A DNA stretch of 64,000 nucleotides from Girardinichthys multiradiatus (taxonomy: Eukaryota; Chordata; Actinopteri; Cyprinodontiformes; Goodeidae), in contig NC_061817.1 of NCBI RefSeq assembly GCF_021462225.1, positions 4,933,327 through 4,997,326 on the forward strand, read 5' to 3'. The notes under the pieces were generated by a model. It was not told the DNA's origin. It saw only the letters and a program-made list of their open reading frames with translations, and ran no database searches. The number at the start of each line of letters is the position of its first letter. Within the stretch, counting starts at the first letter, position 1. Both the position numbers and the translations under genes were made by a program. Shown here in pieces: positions 31,574 to 44,150 of this stretch.

Positions 31574-32936
31574 CACTGCCTGGCCAAAAAAAAGTCGACA
31601 CCTTGATTTAACCAAGCAAATAGGAACGAGCCTCCTATTGTACAATTACTGCATGGGCGGTTGTCTTTCAGCTGGCAACAAGTTATTTAACCCCAGTTGA
31701 TGCAATGAGTAGCTTCTCAACAACCATGTCAAAAGACATCTTGTGGTCGTGGAAAAGATGTCAGTCTGTTTAAGAAGGGTCAAATCATTGGCATGCATCA
31801 AGCAGTGAAAACATCTAAGAAAATTGCGGAAACTACCAAAACTGGGTTGAGTAGTATGTTTAAAAGTGAAAGTAAGATAATTTCCACATGCACAATGCAA
31901 AGGGAACTCAAGGTAACGGCAATGAACGGCTTTGTAGCTGTAAGAAAACCACTTATCAGCAAGGCTAATCAGAAAAAATGGCTACAGTGTGCTAGGGAAC
32001 ATAAAAATTGGACTCTGAAGGATTGGTAAAAGGTCACGTGGTCTGATGAATCCAGATTTACCCTGTTCCAAAGTGATGGCCGCATCAGGGTAAGAAAAGA
32101 GGTAGGTGAAGTGATGCACCAATCATGGGCATGATCAAGTGGTGTGAAGAATCCTTTTTAAATATTAATGTCAATAAAACAAAAGAAAATGCATAGACTT
32201 TGGGAAATCCCAGTGATACTTTTCATACCCAGTGAAGATCAATGACAAAACAGTGGAGCTGGTACCACACTATAATTACCTGGGGGGAGTACTCTTTGAT
32301 GTAAACCTGAGTTTTGGGTCGCAGGTAGACTGCGTGGTGTAACCTATTCTTTCCTTTGTTTTTACTTGTTAGTAAGGGTCACTTTCCAAGAATCGCCTGC
32401 AAAGTATTATCAAAGTTTGCATTAAAATTGCTGGCATAATTATTTAAGTGACCTACATAATTTTATGTCCTTAAAGAAAGCTTGGATGTACTTGGTGTAC
32501 TATCCTGTGGGGGCATGATCCGGGGTTGCTGCAGTTGGTCCGGTTTGGGTTCAGCAACAGTATGTGTTCAAAGAATGAGGTCAGCTGACTACCTGAATAT
32601 ACTGAATGACCAAGTTATTCCATCAATGGCTTTTTTCTTCCCTGATGGCACGGGCATGTTCCAGGATGACAATGCCAGGATTCATCGGGCTCAAATTGTG
32701 AAAGAGTGGTTCAGGGAGCATGAGACATCATTCTCACACATGGATTGGCCAACACAGAGTCCAGACCTTAACCCCATTAAGAATCTTTGGGATGTGCTGG
32801 AGAAGGCTTTGCACAGTGGTCAGACTCTCTCATCAACAATACAAGATCTTGGCGTAAAATTAATGCAACACTGGGTGAAACTCAATCTGGTGACATTACA
32901 GAAACTTATGAAAACAATGCCACATGCTGTAATCTA
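31574..32936 (+). mobile_element. Decayed Tc1 element, LINE scrap inside
   Basis: The left end CACTGCCTGGCCAAAAAAAA follows TA (31572-31573). Transposase text in + orientation is broken: an HTH-proximal relic at 31785-31870, a catalytic relic near 32035-32100, and an intact-looking C-terminal piece at 32482-32937 ([43 protein letters not shown], where the catalytic Glu position reads Lys). The right TIR has been replaced by a SINE. A LINE fragment is inserted at about 32137-32490. Confidence 0.82.
32137..32490 (+). mobile_element. LINE C-terminal fragment inside the Tc1
   Basis: About 350 bp with the RT C-terminal pattern of fish jockey-type LINEs (a WCEESF-like start, NVNKTKE, HYNYLGG, and KNRLQSIIKVCIKIAG in broken frames). 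The Tc1 sequence resumes after it. Confidence 0.6.
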
Positions 32937-33165
32937 AGCTGATAAGTGGATATCCTGGACAGGTCGCTGATCCAACTCAGGGCAATACAGAGACACACAG
33001 GACAAACATCCACACATACATTTGGAATGTAGGAGGAAGCTGGAGTACCCAGAGAGACCCTGCCAGTGGAAGTGGAGAACAGAAAGACCCCAGGCTGGGA
33101 TTCGAACCCAGGACCATCTTGATGCAAGGCAATAGTGCTAACCACTGTTCCACTGTGCAGGTCTG
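32937..33165 (-). mobile_element. tRNA-derived SINE
   Basis: The minus strand starts with a tRNA-like head with an A-box-like TGGTTAGCACTATTGCC and a B box GGTTCGAATCC. The LINE-like body (CCTGGGGTCTTTCTG) and a shortened tail follow. It is a Pol III-type SINE and not a tRNA gene: there is no cloverleaf beyond the boxes. It is the same family as the 3' fragment at 5212-5374. Confidence 0.75.
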
Positions 33166-34845
33166 AGATTAGATTTTATAGAAATTTTAATTGATTATGT
33201 TTTTTCTAGCAACTTTCAATGTGGCCTAATTAAGATAATAAAACAGAGCTTCCAAATATTATGGCCCTTTGTTGTGCTGACCCTTTTTCTGCATAATTTG
33301 TCCCGTTGGAAGTTTTTCTCATGGTGCTGTTTACTGTAGCGTGTTTTCTACCAATCATATATCAATCTGTAGTCACCCTAGAAACATTTTGTAACAGCTT
33401 TAACAACTGACAAGTTAAAGTATTTTTTTGCTGTTTGTGTAGTCTGCTGTTGAAAGGAGCTTTTACAACTTTAACAAATTATTTTTCATCAGAAGGTCAC
33501 TCAAAGGGGCCATAGTTACGTTCATATTTCAGAGGAGTCGATTGGGGTAACAAAAATTAGTACCGAAATCTTAATGTTGAATCATTAGTACAATACGTGT
33601 TTATTTAAATAATTTCCCTATCGCATGTCCTTGTGACAGTTGTCATACTTGTATACAGCTGACTGACAGAAACGCTGACGGTACTGGACATTGTAGGGCT
33701 GTTCTGGTTGACACACATTGGTCAGATGGAGGAAAACCAGGAATACATCATCTAGAGTGGCCTACCGAAGTTGCTGTCAGAATTTATAAGAAAGGGGACT
33801 GGAGTTTAATTGGGGCCTGCCATAGCAATGCATAGGAGAGCAGTGCATTGCATTGCGAAGCCTCTACTGTATCGCCATACTTTCACCTAGAAACACAGTT
33901 TGACTTTCAGTTTGTAGGAAAATCCGCCGGCTCTTCAAAAATGAAAACGGTTTGTTGATAACTGCTACGGTTTCTCTAAAATTAGACTCCAAGCGACACA
34001 AAGTTTGCGAGAAAATCACACTCTTAACAGTGGAGATGGCAGTTACTAGAGTGTAAAAAGAGGGGATTTTTTCAGGAAAAATGAGTTTCAACTGGCACTC
34101 ACGGCCACAAATTTCGCTCTACAGTCACAATTTTCGGTCAGATTGTAGGGCCGGGCCTCTGCTTTCACACAATAACTTCAAAATTGTCCCAAGTCTCATA
34201 GTTTTCTGTCAAACACCCCTCGATCGCCAAGAGTCAGTACATTTCTGTAGGCCTTCTCCCATGTATTTTCAATGAGAGCTTGACCTGTAATCCATGAGTG
34301 ACACCATTTATTTCCATAATCATATTTTATACTGTGAATGACATAGAGCTATGAAAATCTCCATGATTGGAGACGAAGGATAGTTGTCGCCCACAGTTTA
34401 AAAAAATTTCAAATACCATGTACGGATTCCGAGATATTAGACTTTGTTCGGGAGCATGTTTAGGAATATTTGCCTTTTTCTCCATTTTCCCTCTCTTTTC
34501 ACCCAGTGTTATGTCTTTATTATTATATTTTCAACAAAAGTGTGTTAATATTCTCGATCCCCTGTCCGTTCTGATAAAAACGGTCCAAGAATGACATCGA
34601 TCGCCCCTACGGTTTCAGAGTTATGGCCAGTCGTTCGGGAGCATGCGCCTCCATGTTATAAAGCCTAGACCAGGGGAGACACAGAGTGAGGTGCTGCGTG
34701 AGTGAGAAACAGCAGGTGTCAAGTTACACTGACGCTCTTTGCTGATTGGCTGATTCATTCCTCACTGTTCTATTTATAGCTCTGTGTATCTCCTACGGTA
34801 TATGTCTGGATGTGATTCTGTCTTTCTTTCTGCCTCTCTGTGTCT
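33166..34845. other. No gene found; possible old repeats
   Basis: No convincing coding sequence or RNA gene. Blocks such as ATTCCGAGATATTAGAC and TTCGGGAGCATG (34428-34640, the latter twice) suggest an unclassified dispersed repeat, but no termini were found. Confidence 0.4.
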
Positions 34846-34922
34846 CACACTGGGACACACACCCACACACACACTGGGACACACACCCACACACACACAC
34901 ACTCCCACACACACATGCATGG
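34846..34922 (+). repeat. CA-rich minisatellite
   Basis: Repeats of ACACTGGGACACACACCCAC followed by CA runs. Open frames across it are compositional artefacts. Confidence 0.8.
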
Positions 34923-35188
34923 ATTACTATCTTTCTGAGGACTTTGCATTGACTTTCATTGATTTTCATTCATTTCTATGGCTTAAACTTGACCTGACCC
35001 CCTTTGACCAGCTTCATAGGAGGCAACTACATGGCGGCCATGTTGTGTGGGGAACTTAAACAGCATGTACTGGTGTTCCAACACCCAGACAACAGTGATT
35101 GACCCTAAAGGTCAATTTCTTTCATCAACCCTCCATGCTTATTGATGATTATTTAAAGCTTATAATAACATACACAATGGTTTTACAA

Positions 35189-36044
35189 TAGCAAGCATGT
35201 TCTATATAACTAATAGAAATAACCCAGACCTGAAAGGACAACCATACTTGATTTTCAAAATAAGACAAAACCTGCTCTACAAAATAAAAGCCTTTAAACA
35301 ATAGATGATTGCAGGAGTGGGCTTCACACTACTGTTGGAGCTCCCCCAGTGATGGGAATGGGACTATGCTGGTCCTTTGAAACAGGCTTACTGAAACTTT
35401 CAAAATAAAAGCCCACACCTTCCATACTTAATAATGATTTTTTAAGCTTATAATAGCATTCATAATGATTTTTAAATAGCAAGCAGGATCTATATAACTA
35501 ATGGAACTAACCCAGACCTGAAGTGACAACCATGCTGGACTTTCAAAATAAGACAAAACAGGCTCTACAAAATAAAAGCCTTTAAACAATAGATGATTGC
35601 AGGAGTGGGCTTCACACTAATGTTGGAGCTCACCCAGTGTTGCCCATTTAAAATAAGGCTTACTGAAACTTCCAAAATAAAAGCCCACACCTTCCACAGT
35701 TACTATGGATTTTGTGAGCTGACAAGAGCATAGAAAATGATTTTTAAATAGCAAGCGGGTTCTATTTAACCAATGCAACTAACCCAGACCTGAAAGTACA
35801 GCCATGCTGGACTTTCAAAATAAGACAAAACATGCTCTACAAAATAAAAGCCTTTGCATTTTAAACAATAGATCTTTTCAGGACTGGGCTTCACACTATG
35901 TTGGAGCTCACCCAGTGTTGGCCTTTTAAAATAAGGCTTACTGAAAATTTCAAAATAAAAGCCTCAGTCTTCCAGAGTTACTAGTAATATTTTTAGCTGA
36001 TAATAGCATAGACAATAGCATAGTCAATAAACAAATAGCAAGCT
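35189..36044 (+). repeat. Tandem repeat, about 270-290 bp unit
   Basis: The word TAGCAAGC marks unit starts at about 35189, 35478, 35749 and 36037. Shared internal blocks include CAAAATAAGACAAAAC, CTACAAAATAAAAGCC, GGGCTTCACACTA and TTGGAGCTC. There are three full diverged units plus a partial one. It is noncoding. Confidence 0.85.
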
Positions 36045-37924
36045 CTGGTCGGAGCAAAACGCACCAAGAGGCAGGCCCCGTCTAAATTTCTTACGAAATT
36101 TTCTAGTTTTATTTTAATCTTTTCTTTGGAAATCGCTAAAAAGGTCAAATGAGTTTAAGGGAGGGATGGTTTAAATGTAGTCACATTTTGTTGTATAAGT
36201 TGGAATGACAAATAAAGATGATTATTATATTATTATTATTATCTACTCCACGTTTGTAATGAAAAGTTGGTATTAATCTGGTATAGCAACACCATTTAGC
36301 ATTGATTCGGAGTGAATAGATCATGGGTAGTGAAAGCTACTGCTTGTTTGTTTGTTTTTGTCTACGTGTTTTTCCCGACTGGAACTTAGTTGATAGTCCC
36401 TCAAGAACCACTGCGTTCAGCAGCGAGTACACAGAGTCTCGCTCCCCGCCGCCTCTGTCACAGTTCACGGTATGAAAAGCAGTCGCTGCCCGTTGGGAAC
36501 CACGGAGAATGCCCGTCGAACGGCCAACCTAAAACTAACTTCACCGCGGTCCTACACCGACTTTTTTTAATAGTTATTATCAGTCATCCGCATACTGACA
36601 GTGTGACAGACCGGAAACATTTTAAAATATTAATCTTTTCGCTGAATACAAACTTATTCTTTATAAACTACAGTATTACTGAAATGGTCAAACCTACCTG
36701 TTGATAGAATCGCTTCTTATTATGTTTTTTTCTTCCGGGTACAAAGAGCTGTTTCTATAGCAATCTTTATTGAACAATAACATGTATACAGCACAAGGGA
36801 AACACCTACGTTCAGTTTCCAGGTAGCTTAAAGGTACATTACCTTAACAAATAAAAAGATTTACACATGCAAATCATAAGAGCCTTTTGGTTAGTTGTGT
36901 CAGATACAGACTGTATATATTGTTCCATATTTTAAGAAAATATGTGAAATGTGGCATTTTATTAATACATTTACATCAGCGAATGAAACTTTTTGTTTAA
37001 AAACTTACATTTACAAAATGTTACATTTTTTTAAATGTATTTTTGGGTAAAGAAAAACAATAAAATTTTCCCATCACAATTAAAAGTCATTGACAACATG
37101 GTTTATGATAAATCTGCTAAATTACTTTTAGAATGTCTGTGTGTTAAAGCAGTACCAACAAAGATGTGCCACATTTCTGGATTATAGATCCACACAATAG
37201 GTACAACTTTTGTCTCTTTAGAATTTTTACATATAGTGATTGGTTGGGTGAAATTTATAGAGCAATTTGGAACAACTAATGTACATTTTAGCTTTTATCG
37301 TGTTTTTATTTTAAGTTTTGTAATAGTTATTTTGGTCATCTAAATACGTAGTTTTACTCTTATTTTTTTAGGGTGACTTTTACCATATGTCTAGGGACTG
37401 CAGGTAAAAAATATCCTGGCTAAATCTGGCATATTGACAGAAATTTTATTAATATGCACTGTCCTTGTAATAAATAAGTAAATAAAAAATAAATAATAAT
37501 CTGGAAGTATCCATGTCTGCATTAGTGGTAACGTTATATTATGTTTGATTTATATTGACCTGAGATTCACAGTCCAACCAAAACTCCTCAAATCCTTTGT
37601 TTCTTTTTCCAGAAAGGTTCAACTTTATCTTGAGTTTGATGATCCTGCCCATGACCTCAAATATTTGCCCAGTTTAGTGTTAGTTGTTATTTTTTAAAGT
37701 GGCGTTTCTTCTGTTTCTAGCTACAATGATGGCGTTTGGTACTGAATATGATTTAAATTTTGTGAAGTTGTGTCTGTTGATGAATTATAAACTATACATC
37801 CATAGTGCTATTCTATCTGCTCCCCAGTCACTTCCAGTTAAACACCTCATGATGTTCAACACTTTCTTGCATTTGTCTACAACCTTCTGAATGTGTATGG
37901 TCCATGTAATCCTTTTATTAAACG
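36045..37924. other. AT-rich sequence without a recognised gene
   Basis: It includes a short TTAT-type simple repeat (about 36220-36242). The open frame at 36390-36704 has no recognisable features. No splice-consistent exon of a known family was found. Confidence 0.4.
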
Positions 37925-38450
37925 CAGTAATGGGGACGCTGTGCCGATCCGTTGTGGTGAAGAGAGAGCTGAGCCAAAAAGCGAAGCTCTCAATTTACCA
38001 GTCGGTCTACATTCCTACACTCACCTATGGCCATGAACTTTGGGTCATGACCGAAAGAACGAGATCCCGGATACAAGCAGCTGAATTGAGCTTCCTCCGT
38101 AGGGTGGCCGGGCACTCCCTTAGAGATAGGGTGAGGAGCTCGGCCATCCGGGAGGGGCTCGGAGTGGAGCCGCTGCTCCTCCACGTCGAGAGGAGCAAGA
38201 TGAGGTGGCTCGGGCATCTATACCGGATGCCTCCTGGACGATTTCCTCGGGAGGTGTTTCAGGCAAGTCCCACCGGGAGGAGGCCCAGGGGACGGCCCAG
38301 GACATGCTGGAGGGACTATGTTTCTCGGCTGGCCTGGGAACGCCTTGGGCTCCCCCCGGAGGTGCTGGAGGAGGTGTCTGGGGAGAGGGACGTCTGGGTG
38401 TCTCTGCTGAGTCTGCTGCCCCCGCGACCCGGTCCTGGATAAAGCGGATG
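37925..38450 (+). mobile_element. RTE-like LINE, 5'-truncated 3' end
   Basis: It encodes the C-terminal tail of the LINE in one open frame ending at 38442 (KLSIYQSVYIPTLTYGHELW, LGVEPLLLHVERSK, RRPRGRPRT, LLSLLPPRPGPG). The 3' terminus is GGTCCTGGATAAAGCGG. No RT active site is present. It belongs to the same family as the copies at 1, 10015 and 40134. Confidence 0.85.
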
Positions 38451-38454
38451 TCAT

Positions 38455-38774
38455 AAAGCACGAATCATCTCAGGCTGGTTTCTTGAACATGACAATGAGT
38501 TCACTGTACTCAAATGGCCTCCACAGTCACCAGATCTCAATCCAATAGAGCACCTTTGGAATGTGGTGGAACGGGAGATTTGCATCACGGATGTGCAGCC
38601 GACAAATCTGCAGCATCTGTGTGATGCTATCATGTCAATATGGATCAAACTCTCTGAGGAATGTTTCCAGTACCTTGCTGAATCTATGCCACGAAGGATT
38701 AAGGCAGTTCTGAAGGCAAAAGGGGGTCCAACCTGGTACTAGCAAGGTGTACCTAATAAAGTGGCCGGTGAGTG
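38455..38774 (+). mobile_element. Tc1 element, C-terminal remnant
   Basis: It shows the transposase C-terminus with SPDLNPIEHLWNVVE (the third catalytic acid) through to a stop near 38740. The right TIR GTGGCCGGTGAGTG and a TA follow. The left part is missing, and the element starts directly after the LINE 3' end. Confidence 0.82.
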
Positions 38775-39014
38775 TATATCTTTAATGTCATAACCATCTC
38801 TTTTCCTGTTAAAACGTTTTATCTTGGTGTTATCCCCTGAAATTGTAAATCTCCAACTATGTGACCATTTTTCACCTTTAAAAATTGCATCCTGCACTTA
38901 CTTGAAATAAACACTGAGTTCCTTCCTCTCTTCTACGTTGCTCCATCATCTGCAAAAGGAAAAAATCACATCTCACTGTCTACATCATTTATCATTGATG
39001 AAGATAATAAGGGA
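38775..39014. other. Unassigned spacer
   Basis: No gene or repeat class seen. Confidence 0.4.
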
Positions 39015-39234
<220 letters not shown>

Positions 39235-40133
39235 AACATTCACTCTGTGATACACATTTTTCTCATTTTAATTAATAAACCACATTCACATCTTATTTGT
39301 CAGCTTTGGTGAGGTAAGGCTCAATGTTATATGGAGAGGCATGACAATAAAATAAAGTTTAAGGAAGATTTATTGTTGAACTGCAGGTCATGTGAACACC
39401 AACACCCTTCCACTGAAAGAAACTAGCTGCCTTTTCAAACCAGTCGACTCTAAGGGATTCACGGGAAAGCACCATGAAATGGGGGTAATCAGAAAACAAG
39501 AAATAAACAATATTTACTCAAATCTTATACGAATACGAATGGTTGGGATCATGCACACATCTTTTTGACAATTGTCTTACTCCATACATGAGTTATGTCA
39601 GCTATCAGCACCGTACGACACCCCATAGTCCCTGGTAGCACTTTATAAATTAAATTTTTGCTCACCACACTAACCCTCAAAATGATGACAGCAAAAGTTG
39701 GGAGAAGCACCAGAGTCCTATTTGGGATTTCTTTGAGTATTACTGCGATAGAGATAAAACCAAGTGTCTTGTAGTATCAACGGGTGATAAAATATGTGGA
39801 ATATTCCTCAAAAGGGAAAACCCCACAAAGTTGATAGTCCATTTGAGAAGTGCGCACAAGAGGGCTCATTGCAAGTAGCTTGACTCTGAGTTGCTGTCCA
39901 GAAAGAGAAGCTACATCATGGCTAGGGAGCACCGGGAAAGTAACAACCATAATGGATTACTTTTACCATTGACCAAGCTGCTGACCAGTTAATACACATA
40001 AACACTGCAAGCAGGAGAATGCACTGGTAAATATGTTTATTGAGAAAGCGATTTTCACACAACTATGTGATTGAGATTAACGTGTGTCCTCAAGTGGTTA
40101 CAGGAAAATAAACTTTTCCTGAAAGCACTTTGA
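39235..40133. other. No gene found
   Basis: Mixed AT-rich sequence. No recognisable ORF, RNA gene or transposon terminus was found. Confidence 0.4.
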
Positions 40134-41925
40134 TATTACCCCCTCTTTGAACTGCCACCTTAATGAGGTGGAGGGGTTGGAGTCCTCAAATAATCCTATG
40201 GGCTATGTTGTCTGGGGCTTAAATGCCCCTGGTAGGGTCTCCCATGGCAAACATGCTGTGGGTCAGTGGTTCAGAAGCATTCATGAGGACCAATAGAATG
40301 AGGCACGTGACGTCGCCTGGTATGGCGGAGCCCGGGCCCTACCCTTCTTTAAGCGGAGTCCTATCGGTTCTGGTTGGCTTGTGAGACTCCTGAGGCTGCT
40401 GAGAGGTACAGTGAGGCCAACCGTGCCACGGTCTGTGGTGTAGCAGAGGCAAAAACTCTTGGGGGGAATTCAGTGAGGCCATGGAGAAGGACTACCGGTC
40501 AGCCTCGAACCGATTCTGGCAAATGGTCCAGCGCCTCAGAAGAGGGAAGCAGTGCTTCGCAAACACTGTGGGGGTGTGGAGCTGCTGAACTCGAAAGGAG
40601 ACATTATTGGGTGGTGGAAGGAATACTTCGAGGATCTCCTCAATCTTGCCGTCATGCCTTCCCTGGTGAAGACCGGGGATTCAGAGTTGGTGTCCACAGT
40701 GGCAAGGCTTCGGGGGTCAATGAGATCTCCCTTGAGTAACTGAAGTCTCTGGATGGTGTAGTGCTGCCGTGGTGACTCGCCTTTTCAACATTGTGTGGCT
40801 TCTGGGGACAGTGCCTCTGGACTGCCAGACCATGGTGGTGGTCCCCCTCACAAGAAGAGTGTGTTCCAACTACAAGGGGATCCTGATAAGGCCTATGCCA
40901 GGGTGTTGGAGAGAGAGTCCTGCAGATTGTTGAACCTCGGCTTCAATGTGGTTTTTGTTCCGGCTGTGGAACACTGGACTAGCTCTACACCCTCTACAGG
41001 GTGCTTGAGGGTTCACGGGGAGTGTCATTGAGAGTTTGCACCACCGGTTCACATGTGTTTTGTGGACCTGGAGAAGGCATTCCACCGTGTCCCTCTAAGT
41101 GTGGGGAACGCACCAGGAGTATGGAGTCAGGGGCCCTTTATTAGGGGCCATCCAGTCTCTGTACAAGCGGACCAAGAGTTTGGTCCAAATTGCCGGCAAT
41201 AAGTTGGACATTGTACTGTGCATGTTGAACTCCAGCAGGGCTGCCCTTTGGCCCTTTTATGGACAGGATTTCTAGCCGCAGCCAAGGGCCAAAGGGTGTC
41301 TGGTTTGGGAACCAGTGGATTTCATCTTTCTTTTTGCAGACACGGTCATGGATATGGTCCTGCTGCCCCCCTCTAACCAAGACCTACAGCAGGCACTGGG
41401 GCAGTTTGCAGCCACATGCAAAGTGTAGATGATGAGGATCAGCTCCTACATGTCCAAGGCCATGGTTCTCAACTGGAAAACGGTGGCTTGCCCTCTCTAG
41501 GTTGGAGGGGAGCTCCTGCCTCAAGTGGAGGAGTTAAGGTATCTCCGGTCTTGTTCACGAGTGAGGGAAAATGGTGTAGGAGATCGACAGACAGATCAAT
41601 GCGGCCACCGTAATGAGGACACTGTGCTGGTCTGTTGTGGTAAAGAGAGAGCTGAGCCAAAAGGCAAAGCTCTCGATTTACTGGTAGTTCTACGTTACTA
41701 CCCTCATCTATGAGCATGAACTTTGGGCCAAGACCGAAAGAACGAGATCCCGGATGCAAGCTTCTTCCACAGGGTGTCTGGGCTTTATGTTGGGGATAGG
41801 GTGAGGAGCTTGCCCATCTGGGAGGAGCTTGGAGTAGAGCCACTGCTCCTCCACAACGAGAGGAGTCAGTTAAGGTGGCTCGAGCATCTGTTTCGGATGC
41901 CTCCTGGATGCCTCCCTCACCTCCA
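40134..41925 (+). mobile_element. RTE-like LINE, heavily decayed
   Basis: It begins with the family's typical CTTTGAACTGCCACCTTAAT (40147). Linker text (CETPEAAERYSEAN), RT pieces in many frames (VDLEKAF-like near 41060; a GCPLAL trace near 41240) and the C-terminal tail up to about 41900 follow. Frames are lost repeatedly. It is a longer but older-looking relative of the copies at 1-1195, 10015-10553 and 37925-38450. Confidence 0.8.
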
Positions 41926-42140
41926 GGGACCAGCCTTGGCTGCTAATGGGGGTCAGAGGGCTTGGTGGTGCTGATTGTATGGCAGCTTCACTTCTGCCAG
42001 TCAGCCCCAGGGCAGCTGTGGCTACAATGTGGTCTAGCACTGTCAGTGTGTGAATGTGTGTATGAATGGGTAGATGAATGATTGATTGTAGCGCTTTGGG
42101 GTCCTTGGACTTGATAAAACGCAAAACAAGTGTAGGCCAT
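41926..42140 (+). repeat. Dispersed repeat tail
   Basis: It contains CAGGGCAGCTGTGGCTACAA and GCGCTTTGGGGTCCTTGGAC, blocks familiar from a widespread fish interspersed repeat tail. The class is not assigned. Confidence 0.5.
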
Positions 42141-42339
42141 TTTACCATTTCTGTATTCAAAATGTTTTTTGTTGGTCTGATGTAATATTGTGATCTTAAA
42201 TTTTGTGTTTTCATTTACTGTAAGCAGAAAATCGTTCTAATTAACAGAAATAAAGGCTTGGAAACATCATGTAATCAGCATGTAATTAGTTTCACTTAGT
42301 GAATTGAGTAATAAATTAAGTTTCATACTCTTGTTTATG

Positions 42340-42800
42340 TTCGTTTGTTCCATCATTGTTTGCCTGGATGTTTTCCCGTTACGTCTTTGTTTCCTCCCCG
42401 CTCTCCATGCTCATCATGTTAATTTGTAGTTTTCTCCCTGTATTGTGCAGCCCTTGTCAACCAGCTGTTTCATGTTTCTCCTGATTGGTTCCCCTCCTAG
42501 CTCATTGGTTCTCACTGCATTCCCATCAGTATTTAAGTTCTTGGGTTTCTTTGTTCTTCTCCAGGACCAACAGTTACCTACTGTTACCTCAGTGTTCTAA
42601 GCTTGTTTCCATGATTTAGTCGCTTGTTCCATGTTGTATTCCTGGACGTTTCGTAGTTCCCCACCTTGCCCTGTTTAATGTCCAGCCATCTGTAAGTTTT
42701 GGTCATCGTTATTAAAACCTCTTACTCTCCATGATCCATCTTTCGTCCTCCTGTGTGCATTTTGGTCCAGCTTCACCTCCTTGCACCATGACAGAGATGG
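42340..42800 (+). repeat. Possible solo LTR-like sequence
   Basis: A promoter-like block (GTATTTAAGTTCTTGGG near 42529) is followed by ATTAAAACCTCTTACTCTCC and CACCATGACAGAG, a pattern seen in fish LTR ends. No target duplication or clear TG/CA termini were fixed, so this is tentative. Confidence 0.3.
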
Positions 42801-43640
42801 GTTTCTTGGGTACTTTCTTGAGTGTTTGAAGCTGGAGGAAACCTCACACAGCTCCAGTGACTTGTTGAAGATCTGAGGTTTTTCCATGACAGTGATCCAG
42901 TAAAAAATTAAATATTAAAGCAACTGGTCTTTAATGTCAGGTTTTGTAATATCTTTACCAGGCTTGCATTCTATTTTTGCTTCTTTCCAACTGTAGTAAT
43001 TCCCAATTTTTCTAAACTTTCTTATAAAGATCCAATAAAACCTCTTTAAATGACTAAGACAACTCAACATTTATAACAAATCTGATCTTTCCCTTGCGTT
43101 GTGATCTTTGATTTCTGAAGTGCTTGATTTACTGCTGATTTTGTAAAATCTACATTTAGTAAATCATTTTCATCCTTCTCATGTTCTCATAACTCTCTAT
43201 TCTCTTAACCTGTCCTGTCTGGCATAGTAGCACTCAGAATTTTTGTCTGGGTGCCAATATAAAAACATTATTGGACACTGCTTTGGGATTATTTCAATTG
43301 CAATGGACACGGAGACGGAACAAAAAAGGAAAAAGAAAAAAAAGCAAGAAAGAGAGAGAGGTCGGGCAAAAACAAAAAAGTGAGAGAAGGAAAGAAGAAT
43401 ACAGCAGAGAAAGAAGGATGATGAGAATACAAGATACTAAAAGAGTGCTTCTACACCTACAGAAACATATATAACAACAGCAATGTTACCAAAAAGTGCA
43501 CTGTACTAATGAATGTAAGATGTATTTGTTGGTAACTGCGGCGCAATATAAAACATCTGTGTATGTGTTAACACCTGAATCCAGAAACCTGTGGGTGTAA
43601 ATGTGAGCGCACTTGTTTATATAAGGTTTCTCCATAAATA
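42801..43640. other. Noncoding, with a purine-rich tract
   Basis: No gene seen. From about 43318 to 43430 there is an A/G-rich low-complexity tract that produces a Lys/Arg-only frame, which is an artefact. Confidence 0.5.
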
Positions 43641-43649
43641 TAGGCAATA

Positions 43650-44150
43650 GGGAGTGTGAGGAGCCCCAAATCTGCCTGCCGCATCCGAGACAGATATTTA
43701 GGAGACCTGACCTACAGACATCCAAAGGCCCCCAGAGCACAGGAACCCCAGGAGGACCACTGCTGGGACTACTGTAAGCCCCCCAGAGAAGAGCAGAGGA
43801 GAGCCCAAGGGGAACCACCCAGCAGCTACGGTGCAGAAGCTCCAGGGAGTTGCACTGATGAGCCCACAGGCCCCATCGGCAGCCGTCTACATTGGAGCAG
43901 ATCCAGCCATGAACCCAAAGACCCGAGACCCCGGGGCACATCACCCTCCAAGCAGAGGCCCGACAGAGCCAGGGGGCCCAGGCCCGGCATGCGGGCCCCC
44001 ATCACGCACCAAAGCACCCAGCCCTGGACACCAAGGACCACCAATTTACCAGTGGGCAGAGACCCCAGCTACCGGCACGGAGTGTGGCAGGGAGGAAATA
44101 CACCCCACATTTGATGGGGCCTAAACTGATCTAGGAGACAGAGCAGCCCA
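43650..44150 (+). repeat. GC-rich unclassified repeat
   Basis: Overlapping Pro/Gly/Arg-rich frames on both strands and phrases such as CCAGCCCTGGACACCAAGGA look like a dispersed GC-rich fish repeat rather than a gene. There are no splice sites of quality or conserved domain text. The sequence beyond it (44150-44460) continues with CA-rich and similar low-complexity text. Confidence 0.45.

Noticed and set aside
33105..33165. Possible tRNA gene (B box GGTTCGAATCC on the minus strand)
   Set aside because: It is the tRNA-like head of a SINE. It continues directly into the SINE body and no cloverleaf with an anticodon arm is apparent.
34746..35059. Two overlapping ORFs with THTHTLGH-like text
   Set aside because: CA-rich minisatellite translation artefact.
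35189..36044. CRISPR-like spaced repeats
   Set aside because: The units are about 280 bp and diverged, in a eukaryotic repeat context. This is an ordinary tandem repeat.
36390..36704. 104-residue plus-strand ORF
   Set aside because: No recognisable motif, no flanking splice sites of quality, and average noncoding composition.
43271..43474. Lys/Arg-rich 67-residue ORF
   Set aside because: Low-complexity purine tract.
43656..44114. Pro/Arg-rich ORF of 152 residues, with overlapping frames on both strands
   Set aside because: GC-rich repeat composition keeps several frames open at once. No domain, start context or splice evidence.
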